From NCBI GenBank assembly GCA_003339645.1, contig QNUV01000021.1:682001-746000 (forward strand): a DNA stretch of 64,000 nt. The letters run 5' to 3'. The translations under genes were made by a program, and so were the position numbers. Shown one piece after another: positions 24,453-34,056 of the stretch; the stretch's first letter is position 1, and every line of letters begins with the position of its first letter. The notes under the pieces were generated by a model. The model saw only the letters and a list, made by a program, of their open reading frames with translations, was not told the DNA's origin and made no database searches. This stretch comes from Microbacterium arborescens. GTDB taxonomy: Bacteria > Actinomycetota > Actinomycetes > Actinomycetales > Microbacteriaceae.

Positions 24453-25934
24453 CTACCTCGGGACGGCGGTCCGGGCGGCGTCCGCCGCGGCGGGAACGTC
24501 GATCGCACGATCTGCGATGACCCGACGATACTCCTTCGCGCTGTCCTTCAGCGTCCGCTCCTGAGTGTGGTAATCCACGTGCACGATCCCGAAGCGCTTC
24601 TCGTAGCCCCACGCCCATTCGAAGTTGTCGAGCAGCGACCAGTAGAAGTAGCCGCGCACATCGACACCGGCCTCCTGCGCATCGAGGATCGCACCGAGAT
24701 GAACCCGGAGGAACTCGGTGCGCTCGGCGTCGGGAACCGTCTTCTCGCCTTCCACCTCGACGAGCTCGTCGTCGTAGGCGGCGCCGTTCTCGGTGACGTA
24801 GAGGATCGTGCCCACGGGCTGGGCGTACTCGGTCCACACGCGCTCGAGCAGCTGGGTCAGCCCCGCGGGCTGCACCTCCCAGTGCATCGACGTCCGCGGC
24901 AGGCCCCGCTCGTGCCAGTAGATGTCGTGACCGGCGGGCCAGGGCGACCCGGTCTTGCGATCGGTCGGTGCATCGCCCGGGGTCGGCGGGTGGGGGTCGG
25001 GACGACCGCCCACGAACTCGCCGTGGTAGTAGTTCACTCCGAGGGCGTCGAGCGGCTGCGCGATGATCGCCTCGTCGCCCGGGCGCACGGCATTCCGCCA
25101 ACGCTCGACCGCCGCGGCATCCACTCTCTCGATGTCGGCGACGATGTCGCCCGGGTACGCGGCCCGGAAGATCGGGTCGAGGAACCAGCGGTTGAACTGT
25201 CCGTCGATACGTCGCGCCGCGTCGACGTCGGCGGCGTCGGCCGGGTCGGCGGGCTCGGCGACCGTGAGGTTCAGCGTGATGCCGAGCGACAGCGACTCGT
25301 CCCGCTCGCGCAGCGCGGCGACGGTCTGCCCGTGGCCGAGCAGCAGGTGGTGCGCCGCGAGCATGCCGTCGCCGATGTCGAACCGTCCGGGAGCGTGGAT
25401 GCCCGCGGTGTAGCTGAGGAACGACGAGCACCACGGCTCGTTGAGCGTCGTCCAGTGGTGCACACGGTCGCCGAGGGCGTCGTGCATGTCGAGGGCGTAC
25501 TCCGTGAAGCGGTCGGCCGTCTCGCGCAGGGTCCAGCCGCCCCGCTCCTCGATGGCCTGCGGCAGATCCCAGTGGTAGAGCGTCAGCCACGGGATGATGC
25601 CGGCGCCGAGCAGTTCGTCGACGAGCCGCTCGTAGAAGTCGACGCCCTGCGGGTTGAGCGGGCCGCCGTCGGGACGCACGCGCGACCACGAGGTCGAGAA
25701 CCGGTACGTGTCGAGGCCGAGCTCCTTCATGAGCGCGACGTCGTCACGGTAGCGGTGGTAGTGGTCGCACGCGACGTCGCCGTTGTCGGCGTTGATCACG
25801 GCACCGGGAACACGGGCGAACGCATCCCAGATCGACGCGGTACGGCCGTCTTCGAAGGCCGCGCCCTCGATCTGGTACGCCGCGGTGGCTGCTCCGAAGA
25901 GGAAGCCGGTCGGGAAGCTGCGCGAAGCGTTCAT
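24453..25934 (-). CDS. bglC: GH1 beta-glucosidase
   Basis: 493 residues. Cytoplasmic family 1 glycosidase that splits imported cellobiose or related beta-glucosides. N-terminal FPTGFLFGAATAAYQIEGA, acid/base Glu166 in TLNEPW and nucleophile Glu382 in VTENG are all present, and there is no signal peptide. Two starts are possible. The ATG at 25934 has a strong AGGAG at ideal spacing and gives the family's usual N-terminus. The ATG at 25970 overlaps the cebG stop as ATGA and would add 12 residues. The first is preferred. Gene order cebE-cebF-cebG-bglC matches Streptomyces. Confidence 0.92.
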   Translation of the reverse strand: MNASRSFPTGFLFGAATAAYQIEGAAFEDGRTASIWDAFARVPGAVINADNGDVACDHYHRYRDDVALMKELGLDTYRFSTSWSRVRPDGGPLNPQGVDFYERLVDELLGAGIIPWLTLYHWDLPQAIEERGGWTLRETADRFTEYALDMHDALGDRVHHWTTLNEPWCSSFLSYTAGIHAPGRFDIGDGMLAAHHLLLGHGQTVAALRERDESLSLGITLNLTVAEPADPADAADVDAARRIDGQFNRWFLDPIFRAAYPGDIVADIERVDAAAVERWRNAVRPGDEAIIAQPLDALGVNYYHGEFVGGRPDPHPPTPGDAPTDRKTGSPWPAGHDIYWHERGLPRTSMHWEVQPAGLTQLLERVWTEYAQPVGTILYVTENGAAYDDELVEVEGEKTVPDAERTEFLRVHLGAILDAQEAGVDVRGYFYWSLLDNFEWAWGYEKRFGIVHVDYHTQERTLKDSAKEYRRVIADRAIDVPAAADAARTAVPR

Positions 25935-25966
25935 GTTCTCCTGCTGAGTGCGGTCGAGGTTCAGGG

Positions 25967-26884
25967 TCATCCCTTCACCGCCCCGGCCATGATGCCACTG
26001 ACGAGCTGCTTGCCCGCGAAGATGAACAGCAGCAGCAGCGGGATGGTGGCGAGGATGACGCCCGCGAGCACGACCGAGTAGTCGACGAAGTAGTTCGACT
26101 GCAGCAGCGACAGCGCCACGGGAAGCGTCGGGTTCTGCCGGTCGAGCACGATGAACGGCCAGAAGAAGTTGTTCCAGGCTCCGACGAAGGTGAAGAGGAA
26201 CAGCATCGCCGCGGCCGGACGCGCCGCGGTCATGCCGACGGTCCAGAACGTGCGGATCATCGACGCGCCGTCGACGCGCGCGGCCTCGATGAGCTCGTCG
26301 GGCACCGCCTGGCGCAGGTACTGCGTCATCCAGAACACCCCGAAGGCGCTCGTGAGGGCGGGGATGATGATCGCGCCGATCTGCCCCGTCCACCCGAGCT
26401 CGGAGAACAGGATGTAGAGCGGCACGACGCCGAGCTGCTGCGGCACGGCCATCGTGGCGATGACGAAGACGAGCAGCGCCGGACCGCCGTGGAAGCGCAG
26501 CTTCGCGAAGGCCCAGCCGGCGAGTGTCGAGGTGATCACGACGGCGGCGGCGATGAGGAACGAGCTGTAGATCGAGTTCCACAGCGCCGGCCAGAAGTTG
26601 ACCGCCGGGTTGGAGATGACCGACAGCGCGTTCTCGATGAAGTTGCCGCCGGGGATCCACGGGAAGGGCTTGCGGAGGGTGGTGGAGTCGCCCGAACCGA
26701 TCACGAAGGACCAGTACAGGGGGAACACCGCCGAGAGGAAGACGGCCCCGAGGATGCCGTAGGTCCAGATCCCGGGCCGGCTGCCGCGGATGCGGCGGGC
26801 GCGGGCTCCGCGACGCTGCTCGCGAGCGGTCGGGATCCCTTCTTCCACCGTGGCGAGAGGGGCGGGAGTGCCGATGGTGCTCAT
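25967..26884 (-). CDS. cebG: Cellobiose-type ABC transporter permease, MalG-like
   Basis: 305 residues from the ATG at 26884, which overlaps the cebF stop as ATGA. About six membrane helices and the EAA loop ELIEAARVDGASMIRTFWTVGMTAARPA mark it as a carbohydrate uptake (CUT1) inner-membrane subunit. The poorly conserved N-terminal 40 residues are basic and cytoplasmic. It pairs with the MalF-like subunit encoded before it. No ATPase is encoded in the operon; CUT1 systems in actinobacteria often share a remote MsiK ATPase. Confidence 0.9.
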   Translation of the reverse strand: MSTIGTPAPLATVEEGIPTAREQRRGARARRIRGSRPGIWTYGILGAVFLSAVFPLYWSFVIGSGDSTTLRKPFPWIPGGNFIENALSVISNPAVNFWPALWNSIYSSFLIAAAVVITSTLAGWAFAKLRFHGGPALLVFVIATMAVPQQLGVVPLYILFSELGWTGQIGAIIIPALTSAFGVFWMTQYLRQAVPDELIEAARVDGASMIRTFWTVGMTAARPAAAMLFLFTFVGAWNNFFWPFIVLDRQNPTLPVALSLLQSNYFVDYSVVLAGVILATIPLLLLFIFAGKQLVSGIMAGAVKG

Positions 26885-27936
26885 GCCTGGTTCTCCTTCA
26901 GCGCGCGCTGCGCCTGCTTGGCCTGCTGCTTCTGCTGCCGTTTGCTGAGCTCGCGCCTCAGCCCCTCGTCTCGGACCAGGGTCCGGGTGACCACGAGGTT
27001 GACCAGGCCGATCAGCACGATGATGAGGAAGAGGATCCACGCCATGGCGGCGGCGCGACCGAAGTTCCACTGTCCCCAGCCGACGTCGTAGAGGTAGAGC
27101 GTGATGGTCAGCCACTGCTGGGCCGAGCCACCGCGGCCCGCCTGATCGAACACGCGCGGCTCGTCGAAGATCTGCAGACCGCCGATCGTGGCGGTGATGA
27201 TGACGAAGATGAGCGTGGGCTTGAGCGAGGGCAGGGTGATCGAGAAGAACTGGCGCACGGGGCCCGCGCCGTCGACGGTGGCGGCCTCGTAGAAGTCGCG
27301 GTTCACCGCCTGCATGGCTGCGAGCAGGATGAGGGTGTTGTAGCCCATCCAGCGGTAGTTCACCATCGTCGCGATGGCGATGTGGCTCCAGAACGGCTCG
27401 ACGTGCCAGGGAATGGCGCCGATGCCGATCGACTGGAGGATGCCGTTGATGAAGCCCGACTGGTCGGCGAACATCGCGTTGAAGATGAGGCCGACGGCGA
27501 TGGGAGCGACGACGTAGGGGACGAGCACCGCCATGCGCCAGAAGGTCTTGGCGCGGATGTTGCGGTCGAGCACGGCCGCGATGAAGATCGCGAGCACGAG
27601 CTGCGGAACGCTCGAGAGCAGGAAGATGCTGAAGGTGTTGCGCAGGGCCGTCCAGAAGTGGGGCTGCGTCAGGATCCAGATGTACTGGTCGAATCCGACG
27701 AACTCGCCCTCACCGCGGATGAGGTCCCAGTCCATGAACGAGATCACCGCGGTGTACGCGATGGGGAAGAGCCCCACGATCGCGAACATGATGAAGAAGG
27801 GCGAGATGTAGAGGTACGGCGAGAAGCGGATGTCCCACTTGCTGAGCTTCTGCGAGAAAGAGATGACCCGCGGGGGACGACCGCCGTCGTCGGTTCGGGG
27901 GGAGCGCGTCGCCGGGCGCTGCTGTGTCGTGGTCAC
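26881..27936 (-). CDS. cebF: Cellobiose-type ABC transporter permease, MalF-like
   Basis: 351 residues from the GTG at 27936, preceded by GAAGGA. Six to seven membrane helices with the EAA loop DFYEAATVDGAGPVRQFFSITLPSL, typical of CUT1 permeases of the MalF type. The C-terminal tail is unusually rich in Lys, Gln and Arg (RRELSKRQQKQQAKQAQRAL) and probably cytoplasmic. It is separated from cebE by 72 bp holding a strong hairpin at 27967-28000, and overlaps cebG by 4 bp. Confidence 0.9.
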   Translation of the reverse strand: MTTTQQRPATRSPRTDDGGRPPRVISFSQKLSKWDIRFSPYLYISPFFIMFAIVGLFPIAYTAVISFMDWDLIRGEGEFVGFDQYIWILTQPHFWTALRNTFSIFLLSSVPQLVLAIFIAAVLDRNIRAKTFWRMAVLVPYVVAPIAVGLIFNAMFADQSGFINGILQSIGIGAIPWHVEPFWSHIAIATMVNYRWMGYNTLILLAAMQAVNRDFYEAATVDGAGPVRQFFSITLPSLKPTLIFVIITATIGGLQIFDEPRVFDQAGRGGSAQQWLTITLYLYDVGWGQWNFGRAAAMAWILFLIIVLIGLVNLVVTRTLVRDEGLRRELSKRQQKQQAKQAQRALKENQA

Positions 27937-27966
27937 GATCGTCCTTCGGGTGCGTGGGCGGGGAAC

Positions 27967-28000
27967 GCCGGGGCGCACCGGCGATGCGGTGCGCCCCGGC
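27967..28000 (-). other. Strong intergenic hairpin between cebE and cebF
   Basis: Perfect 14-bp stem (GCCGGGGCGCACCG and its complement) with a 6-nt loop, located 9 bp after the cebE stop within the operon. It could be a partial terminator or a 3' stabiliser of the cebE message, raising binding-protein levels over permease levels. Confidence 0.65.
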
Positions 28001-28008
28001 GGGGCGGG

Positions 28009-29271
28009 TCAGAAGCTTCCGACCTCGTTCACCCAGGTCTTCCAGGAGGTCTCCTTGTCCTCGATGCCGTCGAAGACACGCGTGATGGCGTTGCCGAGGG
28101 CGTCGTGGAACTGGAAGTACTTCGGACCCTTGAAGGTCGTCACGGTGATCGCGTTGGCGCGGTCGATGCCGATCTCACCCGTGGGCGCGTTGTTGAAGTA
28201 CTCGCTGACGAACCCGGTCAGGTCGGGGCTCGACTGCGCCTCGGGCTGGCTCGGGAAGGTGCCGGCGTTGTTGAAGGCCTTGATCTGCGTCTCGGGCGAC
28301 GTCAGCCAGTCGGCGAGCTTCTGCGCGTTGGTGAGGTTCTTGCCGTTCGCGGGGACCACGAGGTACGAACCGCCCCAGTTGCCGCCGCCCTCGGGGAACG
28401 CGTTGGCGATGTCCCAGCCGGCGATGTCGGGCGCTTCGCCCTCGATGATGCCGTGCATCCACGGCGGGCACAGCATGGCGGCGAACTTGCCGCTCGCCAT
28501 GGCGGCGTACCAGTCGTCGGTCCACTGTCCCGGGTAGGCGGAGATCGGGATCGCCTTGTCGACGACGGTGTCGTAGGCCTCGCGGATGTCGGGGTTCTCG
28601 GTCGCGATGACCGTGCCGTCCGGCTCCTCGTAGGCGACCTCGAGCTGGTTCACGACCCCCTGCAGGACGGAGTTGGCCGAGTCGATGAAGGGCTGGCCGG
28701 TCTTGGCGACGTAGTCGCTGCCGATCTGGAAGAAGGCGTCCCACGTCGGGAAGAGCTTCGCGACCTCTTCGCGGTCGGTGGGCAGGCCGGCGGCCTCGAA
28801 CAGGTCGGCGCGGTAGCAGATGGCCTGCGGTCCCACGTCGGTGCCGTAGGCGACGAGGTTGCCCTCGGCATCGGTCGCCGCCTTCTCCTTCCAGTCGAGC
28901 CAGCGGCCGGCGAGCTCGTCGGGAACCGGCGCGATCAGGTCGGAGTACTGCATCATCTCGGGGAACCAGTCGACCTCGACGCCCTCGACGTCGGCGAGGC
29001 CGGTCTTGCCGAGCTTCTGGAAGAAGTTGGTGCGGGCGTCGTTCGAGGTCGCCGCCTTGGTGTGGACGACCTTGATGCCGGTCTCCTCGGTGAACTCCGC
29101 GAGCAGCTCGTCGGTGTAGCCGAAGTCGTTGAACGTCGCGAGGGTCACGGTGTCGGAGTCGCCACCGGATGCGGCCTGGTCACCTCCGCCCGAACATCCG
29201 GCGAGGACGATGGCCGAGGTGGTTGCGACGCCGGCCACGAGGCCGATCCGCCGCAGTGCGCGTGAATTCAC
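28009..29271 (-). CDS. cebE: Cellobiose-type ABC transporter substrate-binding lipoprotein
   Basis: 420 residues. Lipoprotein signal peptide with lipobox LAGC (Cys26), then a CUT1-type extracellular solute-binding domain ([58 protein letters not shown]). It delivers a beta-glucoside, probably cellobiose or a longer cello-oligosaccharide, to CebFG. GTG start with AAGGAG 6 nt upstream. First gene of the operon, directly behind three CebR-type operators. Substrate assignment is by context (GH1 enzyme, CebR boxes, gene order). Confidence 0.9.
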   Translation of the reverse strand: MNSRALRRIGLVAGVATTSAIVLAGCSGGGDQAASGGDSDTVTLATFNDFGYTDELLAEFTEETGIKVVHTKAATSNDARTNFFQKLGKTGLADVEGVEVDWFPEMMQYSDLIAPVPDELAGRWLDWKEKAATDAEGNLVAYGTDVGPQAICYRADLFEAAGLPTDREEVAKLFPTWDAFFQIGSDYVAKTGQPFIDSANSVLQGVVNQLEVAYEEPDGTVIATENPDIREAYDTVVDKAIPISAYPGQWTDDWYAAMASGKFAAMLCPPWMHGIIEGEAPDIAGWDIANAFPEGGGNWGGSYLVVPANGKNLTNAQKLADWLTSPETQIKAFNNAGTFPSQPEAQSSPDLTGFVSEYFNNAPTGEIGIDRANAITVTTFKGPKYFQFHDALGNAITRVFDGIEDKETSWKTWVNEVGSF

Positions 29272-29326
29272 GTGTCACTCCTTCGTGATTGCGGGTATCT
29301 GGTGCGCGGCGGTTCGCACCCGACTT

Positions 29327-29340
29327 TGGGAGCGCTCTCA
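29327..29340. promoter_or_regulatory. CebR-type operator 1
   Basis: TGGGAGCGCTCTCA, 13 of 14 to the CebR consensus TGGGAGCGCTCCCA, 55 bp upstream of the cebE start. Confidence 0.8.
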
Positions 29341-29359
29341 CCGATTGACCATGACCATA

Positions 29360-29373
29360 CGGGAGCGCTCCCA
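29360..29373. promoter_or_regulatory. CebR-type operator 2
   Basis: CGGGAGCGCTCCCA, 13 of 14 to the CebR consensus. Its centre is 33 bp from box 1, three helical turns. Confidence 0.85.
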
Positions 29374-29381
29374 GGATCACA

Positions 29382-29395
29382 AGAGAGCGCTCCCA
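29382..29395. promoter_or_regulatory. CebR-type operator 3
   Basis: AGAGAGCGCTCCCA, 12 of 14 to the CebR consensus. Its centre is 22 bp from box 2, two helical turns, so the three sites lie on one face of the helix. It is the box nearest to the divergent purS promoter. Confidence 0.75.
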
Positions 29396-29462
29396 AAGAC
29401 AATGGTCACGATCCGGTCACGAGACCGGCCGGATGCGGCGAACGAGGCGCGCATCCCACCCG

Positions 29463-29468
29463 TAGACT
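29463..29468 (+). promoter_or_regulatory. Putative -10 of purS-purQ
   Basis: TAGACT, 36 bp before the purS ATG. The leader of about 30 nt carries a CGGAG ribosome site at 29493-29497. This gene pair is thus not leaderless, unlike purC and purD. Confidence 0.45.
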
Positions 29469-29504
29469 GGTCGCGCACCCATCCCGCGACCTCCGGAGCG
29501 AGCA

Positions 29505-29746
29505 ATGCCCACCATCGTCGTCGACGTCATGCCCAAGGCCGAGCTGCTGGATCCGCAGGGCAAGGCGGTATCGGGGGCCCTCACCCGCCTCGGCGTCGCC
29601 GGTTTCTCCGACGTCCGCATCGGCAAGCGCTTCGAGCTCACCGTCGACCGCGCCGACGACGCGACCCTCGAGACCGCTCGCCGCATCGCCGACGAGATCC
29701 TCTCGAACTCGGTCATCGAGGACGTCGTGAACATCGAGGTCGTGGA

Positions 29747-29750
<4 letters not shown>
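29505..29750 (+). CDS. purS: Phosphoribosylformylglycinamidine synthase subunit PurS
   Basis: 81 residues. Small subunit of the three-part FGAM synthase (PurS, PurQ, PurL), which converts FGAR to FGAM. The sequence [34 protein letters not shown] and the acidic C-terminus ending VVNIEVVE are standard. The stop codon overlaps the purQ GTG as GTGA. purL is expected next to purQ in many actinobacteria but is not present in this window. Confidence 0.94.
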
Positions 29751-30451
<701 letters not shown>

Positions 30452-30463
30452 GCGCCGGGTCGG

Positions 30464-30469
30464 TAGCGT
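30464..30469 (+). promoter_or_regulatory. Putative -10 of leaderless dehydrogenase gene
   Basis: TAGCGT, 7 nt before the ATG at 30477. Confidence 0.4.
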
Positions 30470-30476
30470 TGGGGGC

Positions 30477-31406
30477 ATGAGCGAATCCCCCCGCACCGTC
30501 ATCGTCAGCGTTCCCACCGATGAGCTGGCGGCCGACATCGGCCCTCTTCCCGACGGAGTCGAACTGGTCGTCTGGGACCTCCGCTCTCCGGCGCCCCGCG
30601 ATGCGTTCGACATGGTGGTCCCGCCCTACATGTCGGGCAAGCGACTGCTCAGTGCACTGGGCGACGTGAAGGTCGGGCTTCTCCAGAGCCAGTCGATCGG
30701 CTACGAGGGCATGGGCGCTTACCTGCCCGAGGGCACGAGGCTCGCGAACGCAACGAGTGTCCACGAGACGGCGACCGCCGAGATCGCCGTCGGTCTCACC
30801 ATCGCCGCGCAGCGCGACCTCGCGGATTACGTCCGCAACCAGGAGTCGGCGCGGTGGGCCCCGCAGTTCAGCCGCAGCGTCGCCGACCGCACCGTGCTGG
30901 TGCTCGGCTACGGCGGCGTGGGCAAGGCCGTGGCATCCCGCCTGCTCCCCTTCGAGACCACGATCATCCCGGTCGCGTCCCGCGCGCGCGACGAGGACGG
31001 GGTCCACGTCCACGGCATCGACGAGCTCGACGAGCTGCTGCCGCACACCGACATCCTCATGATCACGCTCCCCGGCGGCGAGCCGACAAAGGGGCTCATC
31101 GGCGCCCGCGAGCTGGCGCTGCTTCCCGACGGCGCACTCGTCGTCAACGTCGGGCGCGGCACCGTGCTCGACACCGACGCCCTCGTGGCCGAGCTGCAGG
31201 CGGAACGTCTGCGCGCCGCGCTCGATGTCGTCGACCCCGAGCCGCTGCCGGAGGACCACCCCCTGTGGCGCGCCCCCGGGGTGATCGTCGTGCCGCACGT
31301 GGGCGGGGCGGCCGACGCCATGCGTCCGCGCATCGCGAAGCTCGTCCGGACCCAGATCGAGCGCCTCGCCGCCGGCGAGGAGCCGGTCAACGTCGTCGAC
31401 GCCTGA
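30477..31406 (+). CDS. D-isomer-specific 2-hydroxyacid dehydrogenase
   Basis: 309 residues. NAD(P)-binding Rossmann motif VLVLGYGGVGKAVASRL near residue 140. The catalytic set of the family is visible: Arg in VNVGRGTVLDTDAL, Glu in DVVDPEPLPEDHPL and His in VIVVPHVGGAA. Such enzymes interconvert 2-keto and D-2-hydroxy acids. Substrate is not evident; glyoxylate/hydroxypyruvate reduction is possible given the glyoxylate-forming purine catabolism encoded downstream, but that is inference. Its stop lies in a 9-bp hairpin shared with the convergent MocA-like gene. Confidence 0.87.
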   Translation: MSESPRTVIVSVPTDELAADIGPLPDGVELVVWDLRSPAPRDAFDMVVPPYMSGKRLLSALGDVKVGLLQSQSIGYEGMGAYLPEGTRLANATSVHETATAEIAVGLTIAAQRDLADYVRNQESARWAPQFSRSVADRTVLVLGYGGVGKAVASRLLPFETTIIPVASRARDEDGVHVHGIDELDELLPHTDILMITLPGGEPTKGLIGARELALLPDGALVVNVGRGTVLDTDALVAELQAERLRAALDVVDPEPLPEDHPLWRAPGVIVVPHVGGAADAMRPRIAKLVRTQIERLAAGEEPVNVVDA

Positions 31407-31425
31407 CGACGCCCGGCGTCAGGCG
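31400..31425. terminator. Bidirectional terminator hairpin
   Basis: CGCCTGACG-N8-CGTCAGGCG, perfect 9-bp arms spanning the stop codons of two convergent genes. Confidence 0.6.
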
Positions 31426-32036
31426 CCGGGCGCCCGGCCGTCAGGCGCCCGTCCGTCATCCGGCGGATGGTCGATGTCGCGGCCGTGCCACAGGTCGGAG
31501 CACTCCACGCCGACAGCACCGATGCGCCTGAGGTAGGCACCCGCCCCCTCATCGCCGGAGACCGCGCGCGCGGCGGCGTCCCAGTGCGCTCGCCCGAGGA
31601 CGACGGGATGGCCGGGACGCCCGCCGAAGACGGCGCGATGACGCGCGCGAGCGTCACCGGCGGCGGCGGTCAGCAGCCGGGCCACCGCTCGGGCTGGCAG
31701 CTCGGGGACGTCGACCGGCACGATGACCGCGACGGCGGCATCGGTGCCGGATGCCGCCGCGAGCGCCGCGCGCACGGTCGCCGACAGACCCTCGCGCCAG
31801 TCCTCGACCACGCGCGCGCGTGCCCCCGCGGGGACAGGCGCCTCCGGCGCGGCACCGAGCATCACGAGGATCGGCTCGCACCCGGCCGCAGCGAGCGCCG
31901 CCACCACCCCGTCCAGCCAGGCGCGTCCCCCGGGCGCGACCGCCAGCGCCTTCGGCATGCCGTAGCGCGTGCCGGCTCCGGCGGCGAGCACGATTCCGAC
32001 GGGGGGAGTACGACGCGGCGCGACGTCGTCCGTCAC
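31419..32036 (-). CDS. MocA-like molybdenum cofactor cytidylyltransferase
   Basis: 205 residues from the GTG at 32036. The nucleotidyltransferase signature VGIVLAAGAGTRYGMPKAL is at the N-terminus, followed by VEDWREGLSATVRAAL, VIVPVDVPELPA and GGRPGHPVVLGRAHWD, the pattern of MocA/MobA-like proteins. MocA adds CMP to the molybdopterin cofactor used by xanthine dehydrogenase-family enzymes. It overlaps the xdhC-like gene by GTGA and is divergent from the molybdenum hydroxylase genes, so it most likely matures that enzyme's cofactor. Confidence 0.82.
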   Translation of the reverse strand: MTDDVAPRRTPPVGIVLAAGAGTRYGMPKALAVAPGGRAWLDGVVAALAAAGCEPILVMLGAAPEAPVPAGARARVVEDWREGLSATVRAALAAASGTDAAVAVIVPVDVPELPARAVARLLTAAAGDARARHRAVFGGRPGHPVVLGRAHWDAAARAVSGDEGAGAYLRRIGAVGVECSDLWHGRDIDHPPDDGRAPDGRAPGA

Positions 32037-33061
32037 GTGACCAGGTGGTCGACGCGGCATCCCTCCGACGCCGTGTCTCGATGGATCGGGCCCGATCCGG
32101 CGCGCAGCGGCGCACCCGTTCCACCGCGCCGCGCGGCCACGACCTCGGCCAGGATCGACAGCGCCACCTCGGCGGCGCTCGTACCGCCCAGGTCGAGCCC
32201 GATCGGCGAACGCAGCCGGTCGACGAGCGCTGTCGGCACCCCGGCTTCGACGAGCCGACGGACGCGGTCCGCGCACGTCGCGCGGCTGCCCATCGCACCG
32301 ACGTACGCGGCCGGCGACATGAGCGCGGCGGCGAGCGCGGGAACGTCGAACTTCGGGTCGTGGGTGAGCACGCAGACGGCGGTGTGCACGTCGAGGCCGG
32401 CGGCTGCGAGATAGCGACCGGGCTGGTCGACCACGACCTCCGCGGCCGGGAAGCGGTCGGGGCGAGCGAAGACGTCGCGCGGGTCGACGACGACGACGTG
32501 GAACCCCGCTGCGGTCCCGAGCGCGACCAGGGCAACCGCGACCTCGACGGCGCCCACCACGATGAGCCGCGGCGGTGCGCCGAACTGCAGGTCGACGCTC
32601 CCAGCGGGCGCGGGGGTGGGGGCCGTGCCCGCGTCGATGATCGACGCCGACCCCATCCCATCGCCGGCCGTCCGCAGCCGGAGCACCGTGGCGACGCCGT
32701 CGCGGTCACGCGCGGCGAGAAGAGCGAGCGTCGCAGCCTCGGGCGACCCGGGTACGAGCGCGCGCACCAGCACCTCGATCGTCCCGCCGCACGAGAGCCC
32801 GACCGCGACGGCGTCGTCATCGGCGATGCCGAAGCGGTCGACCACCGCGTCGTCTCCGGCGAGCACCTCGACGCACCGCTCGTAGACGGCTCCGTCGACG
32901 CATCCCCCCGACACGTTGCCGAACGCCCGCCCGTCGGCCGCGACCAGCATCGAGGCGCCGATCTCGCGCGGCGAACTGCCGGCTGCGGCCACCACGGTCG
33001 CCACGGCGACGGCGCGGCCCGCGGCCAGCTCATCGCGGGCGACGGCGAGGATCTCGCGCAT
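32033..33061 (-). CDS. XdhC/CoxF family molybdenum hydroxylase maturation factor
   Basis: 342 residues. The N-terminal XdhC domain (about 1-110) has ATVVAAAGSSPREIGASMLV and GNVSGGCVDGAVYE. The C-terminal Rossmann-like domain (about 165-300) has LIVVGAVEVAVALVALG and AYVGAMGSRATCADRV. XdhC proteins bind the molybdenum cofactor, assist its sulfuration and insert it into xanthine dehydrogenase-type enzymes. It is divergent from the FAD and FeS/Mo subunit genes, with 146 bp between starts, and overlaps the MocA-like gene. Confidence 0.9.
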   Translation of the reverse strand: MREILAVARDELAAGRAVAVATVVAAAGSSPREIGASMLVAADGRAFGNVSGGCVDGAVYERCVEVLAGDDAVVDRFGIADDDAVAVGLSCGGTIEVLVRALVPGSPEAATLALLAARDRDGVATVLRLRTAGDGMGSASIIDAGTAPTPAPAGSVDLQFGAPPRLIVVGAVEVAVALVALGTAAGFHVVVVDPRDVFARPDRFPAAEVVVDQPGRYLAAAGLDVHTAVCVLTHDPKFDVPALAAALMSPAAYVGAMGSRATCADRVRRLVEAGVPTALVDRLRSPIGLDLGGTSAAEVALSILAEVVAARRGGTGAPLRAGSGPIHRDTASEGCRVDHLVT

Positions 33062-33146
33062 GGGACCTCCTCGGGGCGGCGACGGGACTGCTCCGCACGT
33101 TAGGCCTCACGTGTTGCCGGTTCGTTGCGGCTCGTTGCGGCGACGT

Positions 33147-33162
33147 GAAACACGAGCGAAAT
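33147..33162 (+). promoter_or_regulatory. Weak GlnR-like half-site pair upstream of the molybdenum hydroxylase
   Basis: GAAAC-ACGAGC-GAAAT, two half-sites 11 bp apart. The 13-mer GAAACACGAGCGA is repeated exactly in the stronger GlnR-like site at 36850-36862. The GTnAC half is missing here, so this is only suggestive. Confidence 0.3.
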
Positions 33163-33207
33163 GCGGGGCTGATTCACTCATGCGACGTCCGAGCCGAGAG
33201 GAGCCCC

Positions 33208-34056
33208 ATGGACATCACGACCGTCACCGGCTTCCGCGCCGCCCGGACACGCGACGATCTCGTGCTCGCGCCGGGCGAGAGGTTCATCGCCGGAGGCACC
33301 TGGCTGATGTCGGAGCCGCAGCCGGGGACGACCGGCTTCGTCGACCTCACGACGATGGGCTGGCCCGAGCTCGAGGTCGATGAGAACGGCCTGCGCATCG
33401 CCGCGACGTGCACCATCGCGCGACTCGTCGCCTTCGCAGCCGGGCGCCTCGAGGTGGCCCCCCGCACCGACTGGACCGCGCTCGACCTCGTGCCGGCCGC
33501 GGCGAACGCCCTGCTCGCGAGCTTCAAGATCTGGAACACCGCCACGGTCGGCGGCAACCTCTGCCGCGCCTTCGCCGCGGGGGCCATGATCAGCCTGTGC
33601 GCTGCGCTCGACGGCGTCGCGGTGATCTGGCACGCCGACGGCGGGGAGACGCGGATGCCGGTGGCCGAGCTCGTCGTCGACGACGGCGCGACCTGCCTCG
33701 CGCCGGGCGACCTGCTGCGGGCGATCGAGCTGCCCGCCGCGACGCTGCGCTCGCGCGCGGTGCTCCACAAGATCGCCCTCGCCGAGCTCGGCCGGTCGGG
33801 AGCCGTCGTCACCGGGCGCCTCGACGACGACGGGTCGGCCACATTCACGATCACAGCCGCCGTCCGGCGCCCGGTCGTGCTGCGCTTCTCGGGGATCCCG
33901 TCCGACGCGGCGCTGGTCGCGGCCGCCGAGGCGGCACCCGGCTATTACAGCGACCCGCTCGGTGCCGCGGACTGGCGCCGCGGAGTCAGCTCCGTGCTCG
34001 CTCGCCGAGCCGCCGCCGACCTGCGGCGCGAGAGGGACCGGATGGAGCCCGCATGA
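33208..34056 (+). CDS. FAD-binding subunit of a xanthine dehydrogenase-family enzyme
   Basis: 282 residues from the ATG at 33208, preceded by GAGAGGAG. The FAD-binding (CoxM/XdhB) domain shows [14 protein letters not shown] for the usual AGGT loop and [18 protein letters not shown] for the second FAD loop (commonly TIGGN). A C-terminal CO dehydrogenase flavoprotein-like domain follows from about residue 175. It passes electrons from the FeS clusters to NAD or another acceptor. The TGA stop overlaps the ATG of the next subunit (ATGA). Confidence 0.9.
   Translation: MDITTVTGFRAARTRDDLVLAPGERFIAGGTWLMSEPQPGTTGFVDLTTMGWPELEVDENGLRIAATCTIARLVAFAAGRLEVAPRTDWTALDLVPAAANALLASFKIWNTATVGGNLCRAFAAGAMISLCAALDGVAVIWHADGGETRMPVAELVVDDGATCLAPGDLLRAIELPAATLRSRAVLHKIALAELGRSGAVVTGRLDDDGSATFTITAAVRRPVVLRFSGIPSDAALVAAAEAAPGYYSDPLGAADWRRGVSSVLARRAAADLRRERDRMEPA

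Noticed and set aside
25935-25970. ATG at 25970 as the bglC start
   Set aside because: Possible through ATGA coupling, but the ATG at 25934 has a perfect AGGAG and the conserved N-terminus begins just after it. Kept as the alternative.
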